Of a stretch of 64,000 nucleotides of DNA, positions 18,372 through 26,240 are shown piece by piece; the stretch's first letter is position 1, and each line of letters opens with the position of its first letter. The notes under the pieces were generated by a model. That model saw nothing but the letters and a program-made list of their open reading frames with translations, was not told the origin of the DNA and did no database searches. A program made the position numbers and the translations under genes. This DNA is from Bernardetia sp963719525 (GTDB lineage Bacteria > Bacteroidota > Bacteroidia > Cytophagales > Bernardetiaceae), in the NCBI GenBank assembly GCA_963719525.1, contig CAVRCG010000004.1, positions 2,852,001-2,916,000 of the forward strand, given 5' to 3'.

Positions 18372-18481
18372 TGGGTAATATATTGAGTAATTTGAAAAAG
18401 AATTATGCAGAAAAACAATTTTGAGCATCATAGAATCAAAACAGTTTAACCAAATTTATTTCTATCAAAATTTTTATCTCA

Positions 18482-19231
18482 ATGACTGATTCAACTCTTA
18501 ATTCAACTTTCAAAAATTTCGCTCTCATTTTTCTATTATTCTCTAGTTTTACTTTATTTAGCTCGTGTTCTTCTTCAAAAAGGTATCCTACAATGAGGCA
18601 AGACACAGGAAACTATTCTAATTCATCAGCTAATTTTGAAAAAATTGAATTAGAGAAAATTCAGAAGAATCCTAAAGACCCTACATCGCCACAAGAAAAA
18701 CGAAAAATAATCTATGCAGCCGATTTAACACTTGTTTCTACTTTGCCAGATAGCATCAATCCACAATTACAACAAATCACAGAAAAATACAATGGCTACA
18801 TAAATAATTTGAGTACAACCGAAACGACAATTAGAATAAAAAGCGAACATTTCGAAACTGTTGTAGAACAGATTGAAAAATTAGGAAATGCAACAGGTAA
18901 TGTAGTACGAAAAAATATTTATGGAAATGATGTAACAGAACGTTACTGGGACGCTCAAATCCGTTTGGATAATGCATTAGAAACTAGAAAACGCTACTTA
19001 GAACTTTTGAAAATGGCTCAAAATGTAGAGGAAGCTATTTTAGTAGAACGAGAATTAGCACGAATTACACAAGATATAGACTTATTAAAAGGTCAAATCA
19101 ACAAGTTGGATAATTTGGAAGAATTTGCTACAATTACTATTTTTATAAGAGAAAAAACAAAATTAGGTATTTTAGGATATGTAGGAGTAGGTTTGTATAA
19201 ATCTGTAAAATGGTTTTTTGTGAGAAATTAA
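18482..19231 (+). CDS. DUF4349 domain lipoprotein
   Basis: A 249-residue lipoprotein: hydrophobic leader then lipobox FSSC (Cys29) followed by SSSKRYPTMRQ. Residues 78-245 match DUF4349: KIIYAADLTLVSTLPDSINPQ, KYNGYINNLS, a coiled-coil (WDAQIRLDNALETRKRYLEL, VERELARITQDIDLLKGQIN) and a C-terminal hydrophobic segment (LGILGYVGVGLYKSVKWFF). The family is thought to be a periplasmic or membrane-associated coiled-coil protein of unknown role. A single cistron 110 bases after pnuC. Confidence 0.85.
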   Translation: MTDSTLNSTFKNFALIFLLFSSFTLFSSCSSSKRYPTMRQDTGNYSNSSANFEKIELEKIQKNPKDPTSPQEKRKIIYAADLTLVSTLPDSINPQLQQITEKYNGYINNLSTTETTIRIKSEHFETVVEQIEKLGNATGNVVRKNIYGNDVTERYWDAQIRLDNALETRKRYLELLKMAQNVEEAILVERELARITQDIDLLKGQINKLDNLEEFATITIFIREKTKLGILGYVGVGLYKSVKWFFVRN

Positions 19232-19856
19232 ACTGACATTTGTGTACAACGAATAAATTATGCTCTCAATTATGAACCCTATAACTCGCTAGAATTAAAA
19301 TTAAAATAATCAAAGTACATAAATTAGGCTGACCTTAGTATTTTAACAAAATTGGACAAAATAAAGAAAAGTAGGATTTTTCTAAGTTATTTTAGCTTAC
19401 CTAACTTTTGTTTATTGTTCTTTTTCTCAAAATTAAATTTGATAAAACGCCTTTAAATACCTTTAAACAAGTATTTGATGTTTAAAATTAGCATTAGTTA
19501 ATCTAATTAACAAAAAAATTACTTCATTTTTCTAATTTCAGATACCTAAAAAATTTATTTTTATTTTTTTTGAGTAATACTTAATTGTCTTACGAATTTT
19601 ACGTTTTAAAAATTTTATTTAGTAATATTCTGACAAAATTCGTGAAAAAAGAATAATATTCTGCATTATTTAAATAATTAAGAATTTTATACTGAAAACA
19701 TAATTCTATGAAACCCTATTGTACTTTGTTATAATAATGCAATAGTTATGAAAACGGTATGTAAGTTTTGGAATTGTCAAACAGAATTATCTACTTGCAA
19801 ATGTTTTAGACACAAAATTTAATGTATGTCTAATCCCCTTTACAACCAATATTATT
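19232..19856. other. Long AT-rich intergenic region
   Basis: A 625-base spacer upstream of the subtilase gene. It contains homopolymer-rich stretches but no coding frame, tRNA or clear repeat that I can identify. Some ATG codons near 19748 and 19822 open only very short frames. Confidence 0.5.
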
Positions 19857-21146
19857 ATGTCAAAATTCAATTTTTCAAACCGATTTATTCTTAGCTTGAG
19901 CCTTGTAGGTTCGCTAACCTTTTTTGGATGTCAAAACGATTTTCAAAACGAAACTCTTGCAGAGTTGGAGCAAACTACTCTTGAAGATGAACAAAAGGGT
20001 TTACAAGAATTTATTCAAAATCAATTCATTGTCGTACTAAAAGAAGGTACTTTCAATCAGAAGTTGGGTAAAATAGCCATTGCTCCTATTGTGGATAGAG
20101 CTACAAATTTGAAAAACTTTGAAGCTAAACAAATTCTCCTAACAGAATCTGTAACTAAACTGGTTGCAGAATTTGGTGTTGATGCAGAAGCTATCCAATT
20201 TGTTTATGGAGATGCTCTTTTGGGTTTTGCAGGTACGTTTACAGATGAACAAATTGAAGCTATTCGAACTGATTCACGTGTAGAATATGTAGAACAAGAC
20301 CAAATAATGAGTATTTCAGATGGTTTTGCTGACAATGGGAAAAGCGAAACGAGTACAAATACTGTTTCAAGAACAGAAGCGCAATCTATTCCTTGGGGAA
20401 TTTCTCGTGTAGGATATGGAAATTATGCAGGTGGAACTCGCTGGGCGTGGGTTATTGATTCTGGAGTAGATGCAAGTCATTCCGATTTGACGGTCGATAC
20501 ACAATTTAGCCGTTCTTTTGTAAGTGGATATTCTGGAACACAAGACGACAACGGACATGGGACACATGTAGCAGGTACGATTGCAGCCAAGGATAATAAT
20601 ATTGGAGTAGTGGGAGTAGCAGCAGGCGCAACGGTAGTTTCTTGTCGTGTATTTGCTGGAAAAACGGGTTCTAATTCTACCATTATTTCGGCAGTAGATT
20701 ATGTAAAAGCGAATGCTTATGCAAGTGATGTAGCTAATATGAGTTTGGGTGGAGGACGTTCTACAGCTTTGAATAATGCAGTTATTAGTGCAGCCAATTC
20801 AGGTATTTATGTTGCTATTGCAGCAGGAAATGAGCGTCAAAATGCTAATAATGTTTCTCCTGCAAGTGCTAATGCAAGTCGTATCCTGACTGTTTCGGCA
20901 ATGGACATTAACAATAATTATGCTACCAGTTTTTCTAATTATGGAAATCCTCCTATTGATGTTTGTGCGCCTGGTGTGAATGTTGAATCTACTTGGACAG
21001 GTGGAGGATATTGTTCTATCAACGGTACTTCGATGGCAACTCCTCATGTAGCTGGTATTTTGCTTATTAATAATGGAACGGTTTATACACAGGGAAATGT
21101 TCAGAATGACCCAGATGGAAATGCCGACCCAATAGCTAAAAAGTAA
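19857..21146 (+). CDS. S8 family serine peptidase (subtilase), lipoprotein-type leader
   Basis: A 429-residue exported protease. The leader ends in a lipobox-like TFFGC (Cys25). Residues 55-150 are an inhibitor-I9-like prodomain (QFIVVLKEGTF, RVEYVEQDQIMS). The catalytic triad is complete: Asp201 in VIDSG, His234 in NGHGTHVAG, Ser392 in GTSMATPHVAG. The arrangement is proteinase K/aqualysin-like. Only 37 residues follow the catalytic Ser, and there is no T9SS sorting domain, so it is expected to stay attached to a membrane. A strong terminator follows. Confidence 0.93.
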   Translation: MSKFNFSNRFILSLSLVGSLTFFGCQNDFQNETLAELEQTTLEDEQKGLQEFIQNQFIVVLKEGTFNQKLGKIAIAPIVDRATNLKNFEAKQILLTESVTKLVAEFGVDAEAIQFVYGDALLGFAGTFTDEQIEAIRTDSRVEYVEQDQIMSISDGFADNGKSETSTNTVSRTEAQSIPWGISRVGYGNYAGGTRWAWVIDSGVDASHSDLTVDTQFSRSFVSGYSGTQDDNGHGTHVAGTIAAKDNNIGVVGVAAGATVVSCRVFAGKTGSNSTIISAVDYVKANAYASDVANMSLGGGRSTALNNAVISAANSGIYVAIAAGNERQNANNVSPASANASRILTVSAMDINNNYATSFSNYGNPPIDVCAPGVNVESTWTGGGYCSINGTSMATPHVAGILLINNGTVYTQGNVQNDPDGNADPIAKK

Positions 21147-21200
21147 TTGAAAAATAAAAAATCAAGCAAACTACCTTGCTTAAATAGGTAAAAGACTAAG

Positions 21201-21230
21201 CCTATTTCTTTAATGAAATAGGTTTTTTTT
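21201..21230 (+). terminator. Intrinsic terminator of the subtilase gene
   Basis: CCTATTTC pairs with GAAATAGG around a 6-base loop, directly followed by eight T residues. Confidence 0.85.
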
Positions 21231-21283
21231 GTGCAAATTTAAAATTGATGAGTAATTCAAAAGTAAACTAGAAATTCTAAAAA

Positions 21284-22246
21284 TCATAAAAGCAAAAATC
21301 CTCTTCCACGAAAACCAATCAACCAGACCAATGAAGAAACAGGTCTTGGACTAGATAAATCATCAAAGAAATATTCTCTTGCTACAAATAATTCTGCTTT
21401 TCCTTTTAATCCCTTAAAATCAAATCCTGATTCTATTCGATGATTAAACTTAAAAATTTCTCCTCCTTCCTCTTTTACCTTATTAGAAAATATAGCTGTA
21501 TTTACCCAAGAACGATTATAAAATCCTATTGCATTTTTTTCTTTTTTGGATAATTGTATATCAATTCTTCCTCCCAAAAGAACCATTCCTAACATATTAT
21601 CCCAACTTTGCTTTTCTGTAAAGCGTGGAAAACGAGCATCTTCTGAAATGGTATAATATTCTGCTCGTCCCCAAATATTTGTTGTTATACTTTTAGAGAG
21701 ATTTATTTTGTCGCTTGTTGCTTCCAAGTGTACTCCGTTTAATATTGCTACTCTTGAAGTAGGTTGATAACCAATCCTTGAAGTGCTATCGTTGGGAGGA
21801 GAATCGCTGTCTATTTCGTGTCTTGATTTGTGTGTAAAACCAATATTCCAAGTAAAATTTTTCTTTTTATTAAAATAGGCAAAACTCTCTTGCAAAATAA
21901 TTCCTCTTGGATTAAAAGCAATATTATTATAAATATTTGCGCTTACTTCAATAGAAGAAAAAAAGACAAAAGAATGTAATCCAATATTATTTTTTTTACT
22001 TTTCCAACGTACAATATCCAGCATTCCACAAACCTGTGCATTCCAACCTTGTGAATTTTCCGTTGATTGAAACCCTCTAGAAGTATGAAAAGCAAAATTA
22101 GTAACAGCTAAATAGGTTTTCTCAGTAGAATGAATTCCAGTTGTATCTAAAAAGGGAGAAGCCTGAAAATTTCGCATCACATGAGCCTGTGAAAATGCAA
22201 AAAAAGGAAATAGAATAAAATAGAAAAGGAATAAATATTTTTTCAT
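21284..22246 (-). CDS. Putative outer-membrane beta-barrel protein
   Basis: A 320-residue exported protein with signal peptide ending at FAFSQ (about 20). Segments of alternating aromatic and polar residues (TYLAVTNFAFHTSRGFQ, GIILQESFAYFNKKKNFTWN, TNIWGRAEYYTISED, AIGFYNRSWVNTAIF) suggest a transmembrane beta-barrel or an outer-membrane-associated fold, as in uncharacterised porin-like proteins of Cytophagales. It ends FRGRGFLLL. I do not recognise a named family. It lies 20-odd bases below a 33-bp palindrome that separates it from proS. Confidence 0.7.
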   Translation of the reverse strand: MKKYLFLFYFILFPFFAFSQAHVMRNFQASPFLDTTGIHSTEKTYLAVTNFAFHTSRGFQSTENSQGWNAQVCGMLDIVRWKSKKNNIGLHSFVFFSSIEVSANIYNNIAFNPRGIILQESFAYFNKKKNFTWNIGFTHKSRHEIDSDSPPNDSTSRIGYQPTSRVAILNGVHLEATSDKINLSKSITTNIWGRAEYYTISEDARFPRFTEKQSWDNMLGMVLLGGRIDIQLSKKEKNAIGFYNRSWVNTAIFSNKVKEEGGEIFKFNHRIESGFDFKGLKGKAELFVAREYFFDDLSSPRPVSSLVWLIGFRGRGFLLL

Positions 22247-22271
22247 AGATTTGATAGATTATAAAAATTAA

Positions 22272-22304
22272 AAACCCTAAGGGTCTCAAAGACCCTTAGG
22301 GTTT
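22272..22304. repeat. 33-bp palindrome AAACCCTAAGGGTCT (copy 1)
   Basis: AAACCCTAAGGGTCT, then CAA, then AGACCCTTAGGGTTT: a perfect 15-bp stem. Near-identical palindromes flank the type IIG restriction gene at 32894-32927 and 35932-35964. Here it lies between proS and the downstream outer-membrane gene and could act as a terminator. Confidence 0.85.
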
Positions 22305-22324
22305 AGAAAATAGAAATACAATTT

Positions 22325-23800
22325 TTAATATGCTCTAGCAAATAAGACACGTTCTTTTGAAGGTTTTCCAGACAAAATACACGTTCCCTCCTCGGATGGA
22401 TTATTTAAGGGAATGCAGCGAATGGTAGATTTTGTTTTGTCCTTTATTTGTTCTTCTGTTTCTGCTGTTCCGTCCCAATGTGCAGCTACAAAACCACCGT
22501 TATCAAGTGCTTTTTCAAACTCTTCCCACGTATCTACATAAGTAGTATTTGAAGTTCTGAACATCAACGCTTTATCATAAATGTTTTGTTGAATATCCTT
22601 TAAAAGCTGTTCTATTTTTTCGCCTACATTCTCCAATTCAAAGGACATTTTCTCCTTTGTATCTCTACGAGCTACTTCTATTGTACCATTTTCTACATCA
22701 CGCATTCCGATTGCCAGTCTTACAGGAACACCTTTAAGTTCCCATTCTGCAAACTTAAAACCTGGACGGAATGAATCTCTATCATCTAGTTTTAAAGAAA
22801 TATTTGCAGCTTTTAGGTCGTGCATAAGAGGAATTAAGGCTCTTTTTATTTCTTTTAAATCGTCTTCTTTTTTATAAATTGGAACAATCACTACTTGAAT
22901 AGGAGCTAATTTTGGAGGTAAAACTAATCCTTCATCATCAGAGTGTGCCATAATAAGCGCACCCATAAGACGAGTAGAAACGCCCCAAGAAGTTCCCCAA
23001 ACATAATCTAATTTATTATCCTTTGCAGCAAATTTTACATCAAATGCTTTTGCAAAATTTTGTCCTAAAAAGTGAGACGTTCCTGCTTGAAGTGCTTTTC
23101 CGTCTTGCATAAGTGCTTCGATGCAATAGGTTTCTTCTGCACCTGCAAACCGTTCAGATTCTGTTTTTATACCTTTAATAACTGGAAGTGCCATGTGTTC
23201 TTCTGCAAAATCGGCATAGACTTTTACCATTTGCTCCGTTTCTTCAATGGCTTCTTGTTTGGTAGCGTGCGCTGTATGTCCTTCTTGCCACAAAAATTCG
23301 GCAGTACGCAAAAACAAACGAGTACGCATTTCCCAGCGCACCACATTTGCCCATTGATTAATAAGTAAAGGCAAATCTCTATAAGACTGAATCCAATTTT
23401 TGTAAGTACTCCAAATAACAGCTTCACTTGTCGGACGAACGATTAATTCTTCTTCTAGTTTTGCATCAGGATCGATGATTAATTTTCCCTTTTTATCTGG
23501 GTCATTTTTCAATCTATAATGCGTAACGATAGCACATTCTTTGGCAAAACCTTCTGCATTTTTTTCTTCGGCTTCAAACAAACTTTTAGGAACAAAAAGA
23601 GGGAAATAAGCATTGCTATGACCTGTTTCCTTAAATTTATCATCTAAGATACGCTGCATTTTTTCCCAGATAGCAAACCCATAGGGTTTTATGACCATAC
23701 AACCACGCACGGCTGAATGTTCTGCTAAATCTGCTTGTTTTACGAGTTCGTTGTACCACGCTGAATAATCTTCTTTGCGTGTTGGAAGTCCTTTTGCCAT
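22325..23800 (-). CDS. proS: Prolyl-tRNA synthetase (archaeal/eukaryotic-type ProS)
   Basis: Class II aminoacyl-tRNA synthetase that charges tRNA-Pro. The start is the ATG at 23798-23800 (MAKGLPTRKEDYSAWYNELV), giving 491 residues, the standard length of the short type lacking the editing insertion. Motif 2 (NVVRWEMRTRLFLRTAEFLWQEGHTAH) and motif 3 (WGTSWGVSTRLMGALIMAHSDDEGLVLPP) are clear, then the anticodon-binding domain and the zinc-binding-like C-terminus ending LFARAY. A TACCTTTG box at 23843-23850 on the minus strand is a likely -7 element; it lies downstream of a more distal in-frame codon at 23902 and so supports the start at 23800. Confidence 0.96.
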   Translation of the reverse strand: MAKGLPTRKEDYSAWYNELVKQADLAEHSAVRGCMVIKPYGFAIWEKMQRILDDKFKETGHSNAYFPLFVPKSLFEAEEKNAEGFAKECAIVTHYRLKNDPDKKGKLIIDPDAKLEEELIVRPTSEAVIWSTYKNWIQSYRDLPLLINQWANVVRWEMRTRLFLRTAEFLWQEGHTAHATKQEAIEETEQMVKVYADFAEEHMALPVIKGIKTESERFAGAEETYCIEALMQDGKALQAGTSHFLGQNFAKAFDVKFAAKDNKLDYVWGTSWGVSTRLMGALIMAHSDDEGLVLPPKLAPIQVVIVPIYKKEDDLKEIKRALIPLMHDLKAANISLKLDDRDSFRPGFKFAEWELKGVPVRLAIGMRDVENGTIEVARRDTKEKMSFELENVGEKIEQLLKDIQQNIYDKALMFRTSNTTYVDTWEEFEKALDNGGFVAAHWDGTAETEEQIKDKTKSTIRCIPLNNPSEEGTCILSGKPSKERVLFARAY

Positions 23801-23999
23801 AAGAAAAAGTAATAAATAGTTTTTTTTGATTGGTTTAATCCACAAAGGTAAAATTTTTAAGCGTAAAATAATACTTGTTTTTGTAGAATGATTTTGCAAC
23901 AAATGTTTTTATGTAAAAAACTCCTTCAAAAACTTGGGTTTTGTTTTTGAAGGAATTGATTAATAATATGAGTGACATTATTAAACAGGTTTAACATGA

Positions 24000-24050
24000 A
24001 TCACGCTTCTGAGGAAGCATTTTATTCAGTTCTGAGGAACTGAACACACG
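24000..24050. repeat. Paired hairpins related to the element at 2815
   Basis: GCTTCTGAGGAAGC and TTCAGTTCTGAGGAACTGAA are adjacent hairpins with the shared loop CTGAGG. On the reverse strand GTGTGTTCAGTT...AACTGAATAA matches the left arm of the element at 2815-2905. Confidence 0.55.
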
Positions 24051-24116
24051 ATTTTTATTATTAACCATGCCCTGATAAAATAGATAGATTGCTACCAAAT
24101 TTTATCCTGTGCAATT

Positions 24117-24166
24117 GTCTTTTTTCCATAAAATAGGATTTGCAAACCCTATTTTATGGAAAAAGC
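24117..24166. repeat. Solo core hairpin of the MITE-like family
   Basis: TTTTTCCATAAAATAGG pairs with CCTATTTTATGGAAAAA (17 bp) around ATTTGCAAAC. The same CC...GG-TTTGCA-CC...GG hairpin forms the centre of the elements at 40981 and 53544, but here the terminal inverted repeats are absent. It is followed at 24184-24212 by a truncated palindrome ending CAACAACGGC. Confidence 0.65.
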
Positions 24167-24183
24167 AAACCTAATGTTATTGA

Positions 24184-24212
24184 TGTTGCTTCGCTAAAAC
24201 ACCAACAACGGC
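24184..24212. repeat. Truncated CAACAACGGC palindromic repeat
   Basis: TGTTGCTTCGCTAAAACACC followed by AACAACGGC matches the loop and right arm of the repeat at 5509-5545, but the left arm has lost about eight bases. Confidence 0.6.
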
Positions 24213-24251
24213 ATTGAAAGGTTGTACTACTCTGTAAATAAAAAACTAAAA

Positions 24252-25976
24252 TCAAATAAGTTCATCCAAAATCTTCTCCAGTTCCCTATCAATCGTTTCG
24301 TACTGATTTTTGAGTTCTACAATCTGCTTGTCTTCCATTTCCATAAGCAAATCAAAATCTTTAAAGTTGGCATCAATTTGATTTTTTAGATTAGCGATAT
24401 AGGTAGAGAGTTTTGTATAGATTTCTTCTTTTAGAGCTTGTTTGCCTTGACTAATTTGCTCACGGTATTTTTGCATAATTTTTTGCTTTTTTACCATTAC
24501 CGTAATCCCAGTAAAAAGCACACCGACAGCCGTAATAATTCCACCAGTAACATCAAAAACTGCTCCCTGTGTCAGTACCATTAAAGCCGTTCCGACGATT
24601 GCCAAACCTCCACCTGCTGCAATGTCAGTTGAAAAGCTAGTATCTTTTGGAAACAAATCTTTATTGACAAAATTTTCTGTTTCTTTCGTAAACTCGTGAA
24701 ATTCGGTTTGCAAATCTTGTAAAACTCTACTTCTACGGTCTGCAATATCTCCAAAAATAGCGTGATTTTCTTTCAAGATTTTCGGACTGTTATTGAGCTG
24801 CAAATCTATCATTTTTGCCATCTGCTGAATAGTATCTGCAATAGCCGTAATTCCTTCGCTTAGTTTTTGAGTTAATGTTTTGGTCAAATCTCTTTCCAAA
24901 TCTTGTGCTACACGGTCAAACCACGTCTTGACAGATTCTTTATCCGAAAATATAGAACGAAAAGCCTTTCCAAAAACACTAAACAAACCTAATCCTTTAT
25001 CAATTTCTTCTTCCGTTTCTCGTGTTATTTTCTCATACGCACCCAAAATATTCTCTATCAACACATCAACTTGATACAATGATTTTTTCTCTTGGTCATC
25101 AAGTGATTTTCGTACATCTAACCTAAATTTATTATCAGCTTCTAACTGCCGTTCTCTAAGATTCATTCCTTCTTTTATCCTTGCAAGTATTGTTTTTGAA
25201 GTATCAATATTGTTTTTGAGCTTTAAAAGTGGCGCACGCCCTCCTGTAATATTTTCTTTTATGTATTCTCGTATTCCTGCAAAATTACCTTCCTCTATTT
25301 TCCCCTCTTGTTCTAGCTTAGCCGAAACAGCAAAAATTTGAGGTTCTAAAAGTCCTTTTTTCTCTGCGTGTTTGCGTACTCCTTCAATGTTTGTGTTTAA
25401 ATCAGCTTGATTCAATAAATCGGATTGCTGAAGAACAAAAATAATTTTCTTTCTCCAATCTTTATGTATAAAATCAAAAAACTCCCAACTAGACTGGCGA
25501 TACGGATTTTTAGCCTCAAATACAAAAACAATCAAATCAGACGAAGGAATAAAATCTTCTGTAATCTTTTGATGCCCTTCCGAAATTGCATTTGTTCCAG
25601 GAGTATCGACGATTGCAATTTCCTTTAAAATATCAACTGGCAATAAAATCTTTTTCAGATGTGGATTCATTACCATTATCTGTTCTTCTTCTCCATACAA
25701 AATCTGCTGTACCGTATCAGTACAAGGGTCTGGTGCAACCTTACAAATATCTTTATCGGTTTCTAAAAGTGCATTGACAAAACTACTCTTTCCTGCCTTT
25801 ACTTCGCCTACCACCACAAACATATACGGCTCATTAATGCGCTGACGAAGCTCACTAACCGTACTAGAAAGCTCCTTACTCTGAATTTCTTGTGTTAGTG
25901 TATGAAGGTTTTTGATCGTTTCGTCCAAACGAAGACGGTATTTTTGAAGGCGTTTGTCTATAATGCGACTTTTCAT
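24252..25976 (-). CDS. Dynamin family GTPase
   Basis: A 574-residue bacterial dynamin-like protein. GTPase motifs: G1 GEVKAGKSS (57-65), G2 Thr near 86-88 (PCTDT), G3 DTPG (124-127), G4 position QQSD (183-186, variant of N/TKxD). Long helical segments follow (270-440), then a hydrophobic hairpin at about 452-495 (AAGGGLAIVGTALMVL, GGIITAVGVLFTGITVMV) that should insert in the membrane, then a C-terminal coiled coil. The architecture fits bacterial membrane-remodelling dynamins. These often occur as pairs, but no second copy is adjacent. It is a single minus-strand gene. Confidence 0.9.
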   Translation of the reverse strand: MKSRIIDKRLQKYRLRLDETIKNLHTLTQEIQSKELSSTVSELRQRINEPYMFVVVGEVKAGKSSFVNALLETDKDICKVAPDPCTDTVQQILYGEEEQIMVMNPHLKKILLPVDILKEIAIVDTPGTNAISEGHQKITEDFIPSSDLIVFVFEAKNPYRQSSWEFFDFIHKDWRKKIIFVLQQSDLLNQADLNTNIEGVRKHAEKKGLLEPQIFAVSAKLEQEGKIEEGNFAGIREYIKENITGGRAPLLKLKNNIDTSKTILARIKEGMNLRERQLEADNKFRLDVRKSLDDQEKKSLYQVDVLIENILGAYEKITRETEEEIDKGLGLFSVFGKAFRSIFSDKESVKTWFDRVAQDLERDLTKTLTQKLSEGITAIADTIQQMAKMIDLQLNNSPKILKENHAIFGDIADRRSRVLQDLQTEFHEFTKETENFVNKDLFPKDTSFSTDIAAGGGLAIVGTALMVLTQGAVFDVTGGIITAVGVLFTGITVMVKKQKIMQKYREQISQGKQALKEEIYTKLSTYIANLKNQIDANFKDFDLLMEMEDKQIVELKNQYETIDRELEKILDELI

Positions 25977-26240
25977 TGAATTATTTTAATGTTTTTTTGT
26001 GCCGAAAAAGGAAACTTACTTAACTAACAGTTGCATCTCTCTATTTTCACGAAAGCTACTAAAAAAGATAGACAATGTAATGATTTTATTCCGAAAATGA
26101 AATTGTACTTTCCTTAGAGTTTTAATTAAACATAACCTTTTGTGTTTATAATGGGTTTATGTTAGCAAACAATGGCTTAAATTTTGGTCTATTACAAATT
26201 CTACTTAACTTCTTTATTTTTCAGTTCTAATTAAAATATT

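Noticed and set aside
24252..25976. The dynamin-like GTPase as part of a defence island
   Set aside because: It is flanked by proS and a T9SS cargo gene, without any nuclease, sensor or second dynamin; a housekeeping membrane role is more likely.
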